64,000 nt of DNA from Microbulbifer marinus (lineage in GTDB: Bacteria > Pseudomonadota > Gammaproteobacteria > Pseudomonadales > Cellvibrionaceae), in assembly GCF_900107725.1 (NCBI RefSeq), contig NZ_FNQO01000002.1:496001-560000 (forward strand). The letters run 5' to 3'. A program made the position numbers and the translations under genes. Each line of letters begins with the position of its first letter. The stretch's first letter is position 1. The notes under the pieces are model-generated. The model searched no databases. It was not told where the DNA came from and worked only from the letters and a program-made list of their open reading frames with translations. Below, in pieces: positions 17,524-27,751 of the stretch.

Positions 17524-19587
17524 ATGAAACCAACGCTAAAAAACCTGCTGCAAAAATCAGCCCTGCTGACCGCAGCCTCGCTCGTGTGTGCGCTACCACT
17601 CGCGACGCACGCGGTCGAAACCCGCTCGCCGGCAGCCGCACCCATCAGCGCGCAGCCGATGACCGACCGCATCATCGTCAAATACAAAAACTCCACCCAA
17701 ATGGGCGTGGCCTCCAGCATGTCCCAGACGGCGCTGGAGCACGCCTCGCGTCTGGCCGGTACCGAGCTGCGCCATATGCGTCGTCTGGCCACCGGTGCCC
17801 AACTGATGCGGCTGAATGGCCGCAAGGGCGATGCCGAAATGGCGGAAATCATCAGCCGCCTGCAGCAGGATCCGAACGTCGAATACGCGGAGCCCGACCT
17901 GCTGATGCAGCCGATGGCCACCCCCACCGACCCCAGTTACAACCAGCAGTGGCACTACTTTGAAGCCACCGGCGGCCTGAACCTGCCGACTGCCTGGGAC
18001 ACCACCCAGGGCGAGGGCGTCGTGGTGGCGGTGATCGATACCGGCTACCGCCCCCACGCGGATCTGGTCGACAACCTGCTGCCGGGTTACGACATGATTT
18101 CCGATGCCACCGTGGCGCAGGACGGCGACGGCCGCGACAGCGACGCCAGCGACGAAGGCGACTGGGCCCCAGCCGGCGCCTGTTACTCCGGCTCGCCGGC
18201 CAGCAACAGCAGCTGGCATGGTACTCACGTGGCCGGTACCGTGGCGGCGGCGACTAACAATGGTATCGGCGTCGCCGGTGTCGCCTACAAGGCCAAGGTA
18301 GTGCCGATTCGCGTACTGGGCCGCTGTGGCGGCTACACCTCGGATATTGCCGATGCCATTATCTGGGGCGCCGGCGGCTCCGTCAGCGGAGTGCCCGCCA
18401 ACGCCAACCCGGCCCAGGTACTGAACCTCAGTCTCGGCGGCGGCGGCAGCTGCGGCAGCACCACGCAGAATGCGATCAACACCGCGCGCAGCCTCGGCAC
18501 CACCGTGGTAGTGGCCGCGGGCAATGAAAACACGAACGCCAGCAACTCGACCCCGGCCAACTGCTCCGGCGTCGTAACCGTCGCCTCGGTAGACAGGTCC
18601 GGCGGCCGCGCCTGGTACTCCAACTACGGCAGCGTGGTCGATGTGGCGGCACCCGGCGGTGACACATCGGTATCCAGCAACGGCATTCTCTCTACGCTGA
18701 ACAGCGGCACCCAGGGTCCCGGCAGTGACAACTACGCCTTCTACCAGGGCACCAGCATGGCCACCCCGCACGTAGCCGGCGCCGCCGCACTGCTCTATGC
18801 GGTGGATCCGACCCTGACCCCGACCGATGTGGAATCCATCCTGACCAGTACCGCGCGCAGCTTCCCGGCTTCCTGCAGCCAGTGCGGCGCCGGCATCGTT
18901 GACGCGACCGCTGCCGTGGCTGCTGCCGCCGGCGGTGGCGATCCCGGTCCGGGCGATGGCGTACTGCAAAACGGCGTGGCCGAAGCCAACCTGTCCGCCA
19001 GCAGCGGCCAGGAACTGCACTTCACCCTGGAAGTGCCGGCCGGCGCCTCCAACCTGCAGTTCCAGATTTCCGGCGGCAGCGGCGATGCCGATCTGTACGT
19101 GAAATTCGGCTCGGCGCCGACCACCAGCAGCTACGACTGCCGTCCGTATCTGAACGGCAACAACGAGACTTGCAGCATCTCCAATGTGCAGACTGGCACC
19201 TATCACGTGATGGTGCGCGCCTACAGCAGCTTCTCCGGTGTCAGCCTGGTGGGCAGTTTCGATGAAGGCGGCAGCGGCGGTGGTGCCAGCGGCTGGACCG
19301 AAACCAATCTGTCCGGCAGCCAGAATGCCTGGCAGCACTTCACGCTGAACGTCAATTCCGGCATGGCGACGCTGAATGTGCAGATGTCCGGCGGCAGCGG
19401 TGACGGCGACCTCTATGTCCGCTATGGCGCCCAGCCGACCACCAGCAGCTACGACTGCCGTCCCTACAAGTGGGGCAATGACGAGAGCTGCAGCATCAGC
19501 AATCCGGCGGCGGGCACCTGGTACATCAGTATCCGCGGCTATTCAGCCTACTCCGGAGTTTCCCTGGACGCGCAAGCTAGTCCGTAA
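17524..19587 (+). CDS. Secreted S8 subtilisin-like serine protease with two PPC domains
   Basis: About 687 residues. The start was set at the ATG at 17524 because it opens a Sec signal peptide (MKPTLKNLLQKSALLTAASL...) and GGAG lies upstream; an ATG at 17506 adds six residues. Layout: signal (1-30), I9-type propeptide (about 45-130), S8 catalytic domain (about 150-460) and two pre-peptidase C-terminal domains (about 490-585 and 600-687). Each PPC repeats the GDxDLYV...TTSSYDCRPY pattern. The catalytic triad is visible as Asp in VIDTG (about 172), His in HGTHVAG (about 232) and Ser in GTSMATPH (about 411). It is an extracellular protease that is autoprocessed in known relatives, fitting protein degradation in a marine lifestyle. 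Confidence 0.95.
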   Translation: MKPTLKNLLQKSALLTAASLVCALPLATHAVETRSPAAAPISAQPMTDRIIVKYKNSTQMGVASSMSQTALEHASRLAGTELRHMRRLATGAQLMRLNGRKGDAEMAEIISRLQQDPNVEYAEPDLLMQPMATPTDPSYNQQWHYFEATGGLNLPTAWDTTQGEGVVVAVIDTGYRPHADLVDNLLPGYDMISDATVAQDGDGRDSDASDEGDWAPAGACYSGSPASNSSWHGTHVAGTVAAATNNGIGVAGVAYKAKVVPIRVLGRCGGYTSDIADAIIWGAGGSVSGVPANANPAQVLNLSLGGGGSCGSTTQNAINTARSLGTTVVVAAGNENTNASNSTPANCSGVVTVASVDRSGGRAWYSNYGSVVDVAAPGGDTSVSSNGILSTLNSGTQGPGSDNYAFYQGTSMATPHVAGAAALLYAVDPTLTPTDVESILTSTARSFPASCSQCGAGIVDATAAVAAAAGGGDPGPGDGVLQNGVAEANLSASSGQELHFTLEVPAGASNLQFQISGGSGDADLYVKFGSAPTTSSYDCRPYLNGNNETCSISNVQTGTYHVMVRAYSSFSGVSLVGSFDEGGSGGGASGWTETNLSGSQNAWQHFTLNVNSGMATLNVQMSGGSGDGDLYVRYGAQPTTSSYDCRPYKWGNDESCSISNPAAGTWYISIRGYSAYSGVSLDAQASP

Positions 19588-19603
19588 CAACCGGAAGTAT
19601 CCG

Positions 19604-19630
19604 AATAGGGCGGCCGCTGGCCGCCCTATT
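19604..19630 (+). terminator. Rho-independent-type terminator after the protease
   Basis: A perfect 11-bp stem (AATAGGGCGGC / GCCGCCCTATT) with a 5-base loop, followed by TATTTATTT, 16 bases after the protease stop. Confidence 0.75.
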
Positions 19631-19651
19631 TATTTCCCGCACGGGCGGCGC

Positions 19652-19832
19652 CAGCTTCTCTGTGGTCACAAATGAGTTCTGCTCAGGCGCCGGTTCCGCC
19701 ATCCATGGCGGGGCGTTTGGCCGCGCTTTTTCATTAGCTCCGGAGGGGAGAACCTCCGCTGACTTCCCTGTCGTGACAACAGAGCGCCTGCTCGGGCGCC
19801 AGCCCCGCCATCCATGGCGGCGCGTTTGGCCG
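19652..19832. repeat. Two tandem copies of an intergenic repeat unit
   Basis: Two imperfect units of about 70 bases are offset by 109 bases. Each has a T-C-T/C-CTGT-GT-ACAA start, a GGCGCC element, the palindromic CCGCCATCCATGGCGG (19696-19711 and 19805-19820) and GCGTTTGGCCGCGC. No gene overlaps them. They look like a dispersed intergenic repeat family; copies elsewhere in the genome would confirm this. An open frame across them is not coding-like. Confidence 0.65.
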
Positions 19833-19971
19833 CGCACGGCGCAGTGCGCCGTACCCGCGCGGCCAAACCCTAACGGATTTCAAAATTACGTCCTCGATCG
19901 CCTAGGCGCCGCCGGGACGCTGTGGCAGAGTGATTACTATCCAACCGATATAAGAATTCAAAGAGGTTTTC

Positions 19972-21216
19972 GTGAGTCTCGTCACCCTGGCCATCCCCTT
20001 TTTCCTGATCGCGGTGCTGGTGGAACTGGCACTGGACCGCTGGCGCGGCTGGGGTCTGTATCGCCTCAACGATGCCATCGGCAGCCTGAGTGCCGGTATC
20101 CTGAGCCGCATCACCGGCCTGGTGCGCAAGGGCGTGGGACTGCTGATCTACATCCCGCTTTATCAATTGCTGACACCTTACTACGAAGCCGTCGGCTTCA
20201 GCTGGTCGGCAGCTAATCTCTGGCACCTGTTGCTGGCAGTGACCGCCTACGACTTCTGCTACTACTGGAAGCACCGCTTCGCCCACGAAATCAATATCTT
20301 CTGGGCCGATCACCTGGTGCATCACCAGAGTGAGGACTACAACCTGACCACGGCACTGCGCCAGCCCTGCGGCGGTCTGCCGATCGGCTGGATCTTCTAT
20401 CTGCCGCTGCTGCTGATCGGCCTGCCGGCGGAGCTGATGATCACCGCCGGCGCCATCGATTTGATCTACCAGTTCTGGGTGCACACACAGAAATTCCCGA
20501 AAGTGCGCTGGATGGAGTGGATTTTCGTCACCCCGTCCAATCACCGGGTGCACCACGCGCAGAACAAGGTCTATGTGGACAAGAACTACGGCGGCGTTTT
20601 CATTATCTGGGACCGGCTGTTCGGCACTTACCAGGAGGAGCTGGAACAGGAGCCCTGTATCTACGGGGTGCGCAAACCGCTAAACAGTTTCGACCCGCTG
20701 GCGGCCAACCTGCAGCACTACAAGCGCATGGCCCTGGATGCCTGGTATACGAAAAGTTGGTGGGACAAGTTCACCCTCTGGTTCCGCCGCACCGGCTACC
20801 GACCGGCAGATGCGGAGGCGGCGATGCCGGTGCCGTCCAGCGATCTGGAACACTTCCAGCGCTTCGACCCACAGATCGGCCGCGGCCGCCGCGCCTACGC
20901 CCTGCTGCAGCACCTGTTCTATTCCGCTGCGACCCTGGCACTGCTCTGGTATGCGCAACAGCTGGAGTTTTCACAGCAACTGGTGGCGGTAGCACTGCTT
21001 GCGCTTGGACTGATCGTCAACGGCCGTATCCTCAACGGCCACCGCTGGGCGAGGACGGCGGAGTTGGTGCGCCTGGCACTGCTTCTTCCCGTGGTGCCGC
21101 TGCTGCCGGCGATGCTGTCCATCGCGCTTGTCGGCTATATCGCGATCAGCGCACTCGGCTGGTGGTGGTTGGCTTTTACGGACAAAGAAGATACAGTCGC
21201 TCTCGTTAGCGATTAG
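19972..21216 (+). CDS. Sterol desaturase/fatty acid hydroxylase superfamily membrane protein
   Basis: A 414-residue integral membrane protein with about 7-8 hydrophobic segments. It carries the diiron histidine boxes of the superfamily: HRFAH (about 104-108), HLVHH (about 117-121) and NHRVHH (about 191-196). The GTG start at 19972 follows AGAGG. Enzymes of this type hydroxylate or desaturate lipids using O2; relatives include alkylglycerol monooxygenase-like proteins. The C-terminal 110 residues add four further membrane helices. The substrate is unknown. It is a lone gene between the protease and gmk. Confidence 0.85.
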   Translation: MSLVTLAIPFFLIAVLVELALDRWRGWGLYRLNDAIGSLSAGILSRITGLVRKGVGLLIYIPLYQLLTPYYEAVGFSWSAANLWHLLLAVTAYDFCYYWKHRFAHEINIFWADHLVHHQSEDYNLTTALRQPCGGLPIGWIFYLPLLLIGLPAELMITAGAIDLIYQFWVHTQKFPKVRWMEWIFVTPSNHRVHHAQNKVYVDKNYGGVFIIWDRLFGTYQEELEQEPCIYGVRKPLNSFDPLAANLQHYKRMALDAWYTKSWWDKFTLWFRRTGYRPADAEAAMPVPSSDLEHFQRFDPQIGRGRRAYALLQHLFYSAATLALLWYAQQLEFSQQLVAVALLALGLIVNGRILNGHRWARTAELVRLALLLPVVPLLPAMLSIALVGYIAISALGWWWLAFTDKEDTVALVSD

Positions 21217-22094
<878 letters not shown>

Positions 22095-22108
22095 GCCGAT
22101 TGATCGAA

Positions 22109-22136
22109 TTGCGTACACTCCGCGGTCCGGTAAAAT
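22109..22136 (+). promoter_or_regulatory. Candidate sigma-70 promoter of rpoZ-spoT
   Basis: TTGCGT (22109-22114) and TAAAAT (22131-22136) are separated by 16 bases in the gap between gmk and rpoZ. A GCGCCGC-GT-GCGGCGC hairpin lies downstream in the leader. Confidence 0.5.
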
Positions 22137-22220
22137 AGCCGGTTCCCCGTACCGAATTCGCCCCCCCGGGCACCCACAGCGCCGCGTGCGGCGCGTCAAA
22201 TTAGATGGAATCGAAAGTTT

Positions 22221-22487
22221 ATGGCACGTATTACCGTTGAAGATTGCCTGGATCATGTCGACAACCGCTTCGAACTCGTTATCGTGGGCAGCAAGCGCGC
22301 CCGCCAGATCGCCACTGGCGGCAAGGACCCCAAGGTTCCGGAAGAGAACGACAAGCCGACGGTAATCGCCCTACGCGAGATCGAGGAAGGCCTGGTGGAC
22401 GCCAGCATCCTCGACGAGCCGGAAGAGGAAGAGACGCCGGCGCCGTCCATGGCCGCCCCGGCCTACCTGTCCGATCAGGAAATCTGA
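22221..22487 (+). CDS. rpoZ: RNA polymerase omega subunit
   Basis: An 88-residue protein starting [20 protein letters not shown], the family hallmark, followed by [14 protein letters not shown] and [10 protein letters not shown]. It assists beta' folding and RNAP assembly and influences ppGpp response. It is followed after 40 bases by spoT, so the two are likely co-transcribed. Confidence 0.97.
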   Translation: MARITVEDCLDHVDNRFELVIVGSKRARQIATGGKDPKVPEENDKPTVIALREIEEGLVDASILDEPEEEETPAPSMAAPAYLSDQEI

Positions 22488-22527
22488 TCCATCCCTGACT
22501 GGAATCCATTGAGAGGCGCGCGCGGCT

Positions 22528-24645
22528 TTGCACACCATCGATAGTCTGGCCCACCGCCTCTCGTCGTACCTGCCCCCCGACCAGATTCAGATAGTCCGTC
22601 GCGCCTATTTCTACGCGGAGCAGGCCCACGATGGCCAGCAGCGCCGCTCCGGCGAACCTTACGTCACCCATCCGCTCGCCGTCGCCACGATACTGGCCGG
22701 CATGCATATGGATCACCAGAGCCTGGCCGCGGCCATGCTCCACGACGTGATCGAGGACACCGGCATCCCCAGGGCCGCCCTGGCCGAACAGTTTGGCGAC
22801 GAGGTGGCGGACCTGGTGGACGGCGTCTCCAAGCTGACCCAGTTCGAGACCGACAGCCCCGCGGAGAAGCAGGCGGAAAACTTCCAGAAGATGGCCCTGG
22901 CCATGGCGCGGGATATCCGCGTGATACTGGTCAAGCTCGCCGACCGCCTGCACAACATGCGCACCCTGGGCGCGCTGAAACCGCAGAAGCGCGCGCGCAT
23001 CGCCCGCGAGACGCTGGAGATCTACGCCCCCATCGCCCACCGCCTGGGCATGAACGACGTGCGTATCGAGTTCGAGGACCGCGCCTTCTTCGCCATCTAC
23101 CCGCTGCGCGCGAGCCGCTTGCGTGCGGCACTGGTGGCGGCGCGGGGCAACCGCAAGGAGCTGCTGGAAAAGATTCAGAATGCCATCGAGGTGCGGCTGC
23201 AGCGCGAAAGTATCGACGCGCTGGTGATCGGCCGCGAGAAGCACCTGTACAGCATCTACCAGAAGATGCGCGCGAAGAAGAAGTCGTTCAAGGAAATCAT
23301 GGACGTCTACGCCTTCCGCATCATCGTCGACAGCGTGGACGCCTGCTACCGGGTGCTGGGCGTGATGCATAACCTGTACAAGCCGGTGATTTCCGAGTTC
23401 AAGGACTATATCGCGATCCCCAAGTCCAACGGCTACCAGTCACTGCACACGGTACTGCTGGGCATGCACGGGGTGCCGATCGAGGTGCAGGTGCGCACCA
23501 AGGAAATGGATGAGATGGCCAACAGCGGCATCGCCGCCCACTGGCTATATAAGGCGTCCGGCGATGAGGTGATCAACACCGGCGGCACCAGCCAGGTGCG
23601 CGCGCGGCGCTGGGTGCAGGGGCTGCTGGAGATGCAGCAGCGCGCCGGCGACTCGCTGGAATTTATCGAAAACGTAAAAATCGATCTGTTCCCGGACGAG
23701 GTCTACGTGTTCACGCCGAAAGGCGAGATCGTCGATCTGCCGGCCGGCGCCACCGCGGTGGATTTCGCCTACTCGGTGCACACCGATATCGGCAACTCCT
23801 GTGTTGCCGTGCGTATCAACCAGCGCCTCGCGCCGCTGTCGCAGCCGCTGGAGAGCGGGCAAAAAGTGGAAATTCTCACGCGGCGGAACGCACAGCCGAA
23901 TCCGACCTGGCTCAATTTCGTCGTCACTGCCAAGGCCCGCAGTGCGATTCGCCATTTCCTCAAGCACCAGCGCCATCACGACTCCGTCGCCCTCGGTCGG
24001 CGCCTGCTGGAAAAGGCCCTGGGCAAGTTCAATACAAGCCTCGAAGAGCTGGGCGAGGAACAGCTGCAGAAGGGCCTGCGCGAAGCCAAGTGCGCAACCC
24101 TGGAGAAACTGCTGGAAGAGATCGGCCTCGGCAACAAGGTGGCCTTCTCCGCGGCCAAACTGCTGGCGCCGGCGGGCAGCGAGGAGGCCGAGGCCAGTAA
24201 TATCTCCTCGCCACTGACCATCGACGCCCAGGAGGGCATGATGATCAGCTTCGCGCGCTGCTGCCGTCCGATTCCCGGCGATACGATTATCGGCCATATC
24301 AGTTCCGGTAAGGGCGTGGTGGTGCACCGGGATACCTGCCGCAATACCAACGAGTTCCGCGAGCACCCGGAAAATATCATGCTGGTGAACTGGTCGCCGG
24401 ACGTGAAAGGGGAGTTTCTCGGCGATGTGCGGGTGGAAGTGGAGTCCGAGCGCGGCATCATCGCGCGACTGGCGACCCGCATTACCGAAGAGGGCGCCAG
24501 CATCGAGCAGATCCACGTGGACGAGAAGGACGCACATAACAGCGTGATCTCGCTGACCCTCGAAGTCAGCAACCGCGTGCACCTGGCGCGGGTCATGAAG
24601 CGACTGCGCAACCTGCCGTCGGTCATTCGGATCGCACGCCCTTAA
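22528..24645 (+). CDS. spoT: Bifunctional (p)ppGpp synthetase/hydrolase SpoT
   Basis: A 705-residue Rel/Spo homologue starting at TTG (LHTIDSLAHRLSSYLPPDQ), with GAGAGG upstream. Layout: HD hydrolase domain with HDVIED at about 72-77, synthetase domain (about 230-360) with NGYQSLHTVL, TGS domain (about 385-450), a helical/conserved cysteine region (ARCCRPIPGD, about 575-585) and an ACT domain (about 630-705). It makes and degrades the stringent alarmone. The residue before the synthetase motif is unusual: E290-F-K-D replaces the R-x-K-D usual in bifunctional SpoT, halfway to the E-x-D-D of RelA. The hydrolase motifs look intact. Confidence 0.95.
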   Translation: MHTIDSLAHRLSSYLPPDQIQIVRRAYFYAEQAHDGQQRRSGEPYVTHPLAVATILAGMHMDHQSLAAAMLHDVIEDTGIPRAALAEQFGDEVADLVDGVSKLTQFETDSPAEKQAENFQKMALAMARDIRVILVKLADRLHNMRTLGALKPQKRARIARETLEIYAPIAHRLGMNDVRIEFEDRAFFAIYPLRASRLRAALVAARGNRKELLEKIQNAIEVRLQRESIDALVIGREKHLYSIYQKMRAKKKSFKEIMDVYAFRIIVDSVDACYRVLGVMHNLYKPVISEFKDYIAIPKSNGYQSLHTVLLGMHGVPIEVQVRTKEMDEMANSGIAAHWLYKASGDEVINTGGTSQVRARRWVQGLLEMQQRAGDSLEFIENVKIDLFPDEVYVFTPKGEIVDLPAGATAVDFAYSVHTDIGNSCVAVRINQRLAPLSQPLESGQKVEILTRRNAQPNPTWLNFVVTAKARSAIRHFLKHQRHHDSVALGRRLLEKALGKFNTSLEELGEEQLQKGLREAKCATLEKLLEEIGLGNKVAFSAAKLLAPAGSEEAEASNISSPLTIDAQEGMMISFARCCRPIPGDTIIGHISSGKGVVVHRDTCRNTNEFREHPENIMLVNWSPDVKGEFLGDVRVEVESERGIIARLATRITEEGASIEQIHVDEKDAHNSVISLTLEVSNRVHLARVMKRLRNLPSVIRIARP

Positions 24646-24996
24646 CAATTCACACGCTGATTTTCCGCGAACATCCGGCTGCGCCGGAGCAGTAAGAATT
24701 CCACAGTCCGGACCGGCGGCATTGCATCGACAAACAACCTGATCGGTAATCGTTTGTCGACGCAATGCCGCCGGTCCTGTGTGCGGGACTCACAACCTCG
24801 CACGCTGCACGCGGATGCGATTGCTGTAGCCGGCGTGAGGGTAGAGGGATGATCTCGACAATCGCCCCTAGAGTGGACAGGGTACGCAAATCACACTGCT
24901 GTCACGCGCGCTCTCTCCCATTCCCGCGAAAAGCGCGCTATATTCTCCCGCTTTCTTTTTCAGCAAACTCGTTTTCAGAAAGTAACGGAGTACCCC
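24646..24996. repeat. Non-coding gap with a long near-perfect inverted repeat
   Basis: The gap between spoT and ridA contains two 26-base arms (24710-24735 and 24752-24777) that pair with a single mismatch, around a 16-base loop. A smaller CCGG-CTGCG-CCGG stem lies just upstream. There is no T-run after it. TAACGGAGT (about 24981) is the ridA ribosome site. The hairpin may be a terminator for spoT or a mobile/REP-type repeat. Confidence 0.65.
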
Positions 24997-25380
24997 ATGC
25001 CCAACCGCGCCGTGATCAAGACCGACAAGGCTCCGGCCGCTATCGGCAGCTATTCCCAGGCGGTCAAGGTCGACAACACCGTTTACCTGTCCGGGCAGAT
25101 TCCGCTGGATCCGCAGACTATGGAAATCGTGTCCGGCGATTTCGCTGCCCAGGCGCGTCAGGTATTTCGCAATCTGAGCGCGGTGTGCGAGGCGGCCAAC
25201 GGCTCCCTGCAGCATATCGTCAAGCTGAACCTGTACCTGACCGACCTCAGCAATTTCGCTACCGTCAATGAGGTAATGGCGGAGTTCTTTGAGGAGCCCT
25301 ATCCGGCCCGTGCGGCGGTGGGCGTGAAAGAGCTGCCGAAGGGCTCGCTGTTTGAGGCGGAAGGGGTCATGGTGATCTGA
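24997..25380 (+). CDS. ridA: RidA family enamine/imine deaminase
   Basis: 127 residues, the family length. Visible features are the N-terminal [35 protein letters not shown], and the active-site segment [18 protein letters not shown] with the substrate-binding Arg and the terminal acidic residue. RidA hydrolyses reactive 2-aminoacrylate-type intermediates. spoT-ridA adjacency matches Pseudomonas. ATG at 24997 with a good ribosome site. Confidence 0.95.
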   Translation: MPNRAVIKTDKAPAAIGSYSQAVKVDNTVYLSGQIPLDPQTMEIVSGDFAAQARQVFRNLSAVCEAANGSLQHIVKLNLYLTDLSNFATVNEVMAEFFEEPYPARAAVGVKELPKGSLFEAEGVMVI

Positions 25381-25430
25381 CTCGAGTATCGGCAGGGCGG
25401 TTATAGCGAGCGCGGAAATCCCGGCACCGC

Positions 25431-26462
25431 CTAGCGGTGCGCATCCGGCTCCAGCACCACCTTGCCGACCGACCGACCCGAACGCAGCAAATCCAGCGCG
25501 GCATGCACGTCGTCGAACGGGAACCGGTGACCCACATGTGGTGGTGGTAACGACACCCGGCCCAGTTCCGCCAGCAATGCCCGCATCTGCGCCTTCTGTT
25601 CCCACAGCCAGATCAGATTAAAAGCCAGCACCGAGCGGTTGCTGCTGATCATGTCCATCACGTCATAGCGCGGGCGGCGCAGATAGCGCCAGGCCGCCTT
25701 CAGGTAATTCGGCCGCTTTCCCGTCGGCGTAAATTCGGCCGCACCGAACACCACCAGCCGCCCCATCGGTTTTAGCGCTGCAAAACTGGCCTGTTGCACC
25801 TTACCACCGATGGCATCGAGCACCAGATCGAAATGCAGGTCCTCGCGCGTTAACTGCCGCGCGAAGTCCCGCTCCCGCACCAGCACCTTGTCGAAACCCT
25901 GCTCTCGGAGCCAGGCCGCCTTTTCCACACTGCTCACGGTACCGACCGGAATGCCGCCCAGCGCCCGGGTCAATTTCATCGCCTGCAGCCCCACGCCGCC
26001 GGCCGCGCTGTGAATCAGTACCTGCAGACCTTTCTCCAGGGCACCGAGTCGCGTCAGCGCATACCAGGCTGTCAGTGTCTGCGCGGGCCAGGCCGCGCCC
26101 TGGGCAAAATCCCAGTCGTCCGGCAGCGGTATCAGGTAATCCGGCTCACTGTCGACAATCGAGGCATAGCCGCCGAAGCGGGTTACCCCCATGACCCGAT
26201 CACCGGGCGCAAAGCCGCTGGCGTCAGCGCCGACTTCCAGTACCGTGCCGGCAAACTCCAGGCCTGGAATAAAAGCTCCAGCAGGCGTGGCCGAATAGAG
26301 TCCGGTCAGGGCGAAAATATCGGCGAAATTGAGGCCCACGGCGCTTACGCCGACGCGAATCTGATCCGGGGGCAGGGGACCGAGTTGTTCTGTTTGTTGG
26401 GCCAGCCTGGAGATATTGCCGGCCCTGGGGGTTTGCCAGACAGTGCGGTGGGTTGTTGTCAT
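25431..26462 (-). CDS. Medium-chain zinc-independent quinone oxidoreductase-like protein
   Basis: A 343-residue MDR protein. The N-terminal GroES-like domain (about 30-130) contains VGLNFADIFALTGLY and GLEFAGTVLEVG. The Rossmann domain has the VLIHSAAGGVGLQAMKL motif (about 148-164) for NAD(P)H. The Cys/His ligands of zinc alcohol dehydrogenases are absent, so it belongs with quinone oxidoreductase/VAT-1-like members that reduce quinones or enones. Substrate unknown. It converges with ridA; a GCACCGC-CTA-GCGGTGC stem spans its stop codon. Confidence 0.85.
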   Translation of the reverse strand: MTTTHRTVWQTPRAGNISRLAQQTEQLGPLPPDQIRVGVSAVGLNFADIFALTGLYSATPAGAFIPGLEFAGTVLEVGADASGFAPGDRVMGVTRFGGYASIVDSEPDYLIPLPDDWDFAQGAAWPAQTLTAWYALTRLGALEKGLQVLIHSAAGGVGLQAMKLTRALGGIPVGTVSSVEKAAWLREQGFDKVLVRERDFARQLTREDLHFDLVLDAIGGKVQQASFAALKPMGRLVVFGAAEFTPTGKRPNYLKAAWRYLRRPRYDVMDMISSNRSVLAFNLIWLWEQKAQMRALLAELGRVSLPPPHVGHRFPFDDVHAALDLLRSGRSVGKVVLEPDAHR

Positions 26463-26616
26463 GAGTTAGTGGCGATCGGCGGGGACTGATACCGGGGGGC
26501 GGGAATTGCAGCCGCGCGGGTTGGTTAATCTCAAGCAGCCCTTCATGGAGCTAATTCCGGCCCGGCCAGTCCGGCCGCTTCAGGCATCCGCGGCGCCTGC
26601 GGCCCATGGCCGGGCG

Positions 26617-26647
26617 CTGAATCGCGCTCGCTATGAGCGCGATTCAG
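26617..26647. terminator. Hairpin at the 3' end of the SDR gene
   Basis: A perfect 13-bp stem (CTGAATCGCGCTC / GAGCGCGATTCAG) with a 5-base loop overlaps the stop of the minus-strand gene at 26644. Strong by pairing, without a T-tract. Confidence 0.6.
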
Positions 26648-27525
26648 CCCTCGCTCTCGAGCAAGGCGCTGTAGCCGGAGCGGTAATCCGGGTACTTCAT
26701 TTCGTAGCCGCTCGCCAGCATGCGCTTGTTGCTGAGTTTCTTCGAGCGGCGCTCGCTGGTCTGCACGATTTCGCGCAAGTGGGCACTGCTGTAGCCCATC
26801 GCCTTGACCAGCCACTGCTGCAGTTCATGCATCGGCACCGGCATACAGTCGGCGCCGATGTACAACTGCTCCGGCGACCAGCCTTGCTTGTGCTTCTCGA
26901 TCAGGTGAATCAGAAAGCCGATGCAATCGTCTACGTGAATCCGGTTACTGAATTGCGGAGGTTGCGGCGGGGCGCAGCGACCGGCGCGCACCTGGGACAA
27001 GAGCCGATCGCGGCCGGGGCCGTAGATGCCGGCAAACCGCACCACACAGGTCGTCGGCACGGCACTGCGCACTATCTCCTCCGCCGCCAGCAGAATATCG
27101 CCCTGGAATCCGCTGGGAATAGCCGGGGTCTGCTCGTCGATCAGCTGGTCGCCGCTCTGGCCGTAGACTCGGGTGGACGAAACCCAGATCAGCAGGCGCG
27201 GCGGCTTCGGCAGATTATCCAGCGCTTTGGCGAGCGCGGTTGCGGTATCGATATAGGCGCGGTGATAACCGCCTTGCGTGTGTTCGTCGGGAGTAAAGGT
27301 GGCAAGTACTACATCGGCGCCATCGGCCAGCAACCGCTCGATATCCTCCTGCTTGGTGGCATCGCCGCGGCGCCACTTGACGACATCCGCGCGGCGCTTG
27401 CTCGCCAGGGCCACCAGCGGATTGCGGCGCATGCCGTAGACGTCGTACGCCTGCCGGTCCAGCTGCAGCGCCAGGCGCGCACCCAGGTCACCGCAACCGA
27501 GGATCCAAAGTTTTTCTTTTGCCAT
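26644..27525 (-). CDS. NAD(P)-dependent SDR, YeeZ-like epimerase/dehydratase
   Basis: A 293-residue extended-SDR protein. The N-terminal dinucleotide motif is the variant LWILGCGDLGARLALQL (GxGxxG, about 8-15). Next come DVVLATFT, the catalytic Ser in WVSSTRVYG (about 116-124), and FSNRIHVDDCIGFL. In place of the canonical YxxxK there is a VYG-Q-S-G segment, as in YeeZ-type proteins. The family's reaction is not well defined. Upstream is an intergenic region before the GlsB-like gene. Confidence 0.82.
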   Translation of the reverse strand: MAKEKLWILGCGDLGARLALQLDRQAYDVYGMRRNPLVALASKRRADVVKWRRGDATKQEDIERLLADGADVVLATFTPDEHTQGGYHRAYIDTATALAKALDNLPKPPRLLIWVSSTRVYGQSGDQLIDEQTPAIPSGFQGDILLAAEEIVRSAVPTTCVVRFAGIYGPGRDRLLSQVRAGRCAPPQPPQFSNRIHVDDCIGFLIHLIEKHKQGWSPEQLYIGADCMPVPMHELQQWLVKAMGYSSAHLREIVQTSERRSKKLSNKRMLASGYEMKYPDYRSGYSALLESEG

Positions 27526-27710
27526 AAAAGTCCGGACAGGAGGCGAGCCAATGCTGCGCTTCCCCGCCGCAATCCCCTATTTTTTCTGTTAACCCCGCCG
27601 GAGAAGCCGCTTTAGCCCGACGGACATCCCCCAACAGGGTCCGCAGGCAACTTACCTCACCGAAAGAAATAATCCCGCTCGATAGGTGCGGGTATTGTCA
27701 TTATATGGGC

Positions 27711-27740
27711 GCCGATGCGGAGCGGGCACTCCGCATCGGC
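27711..27740 (-). terminator. Hairpin downstream of the GlsB-like gene
   Basis: A perfect 12-bp stem (GCCGATGCGGAG / CTCCGCATCGGC) with a 6-base loop, 11 bases past the stop of the minus-strand gene at 27752. Confidence 0.6.
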
Positions 27741-27751
27741 CCGAACATCCA

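Noticed and set aside
17593..19338. 581-residue frame antisense to the S8 protease
   Set aside because: Low-complexity Ala/Gly/His-rich translation opposite a gene with intact catalytic motifs.
19662..20216. 184-residue frame across the tandem repeats
   Set aside because: It spans two non-coding repeat units and then overlaps the sterol-desaturase-family gene in another frame.
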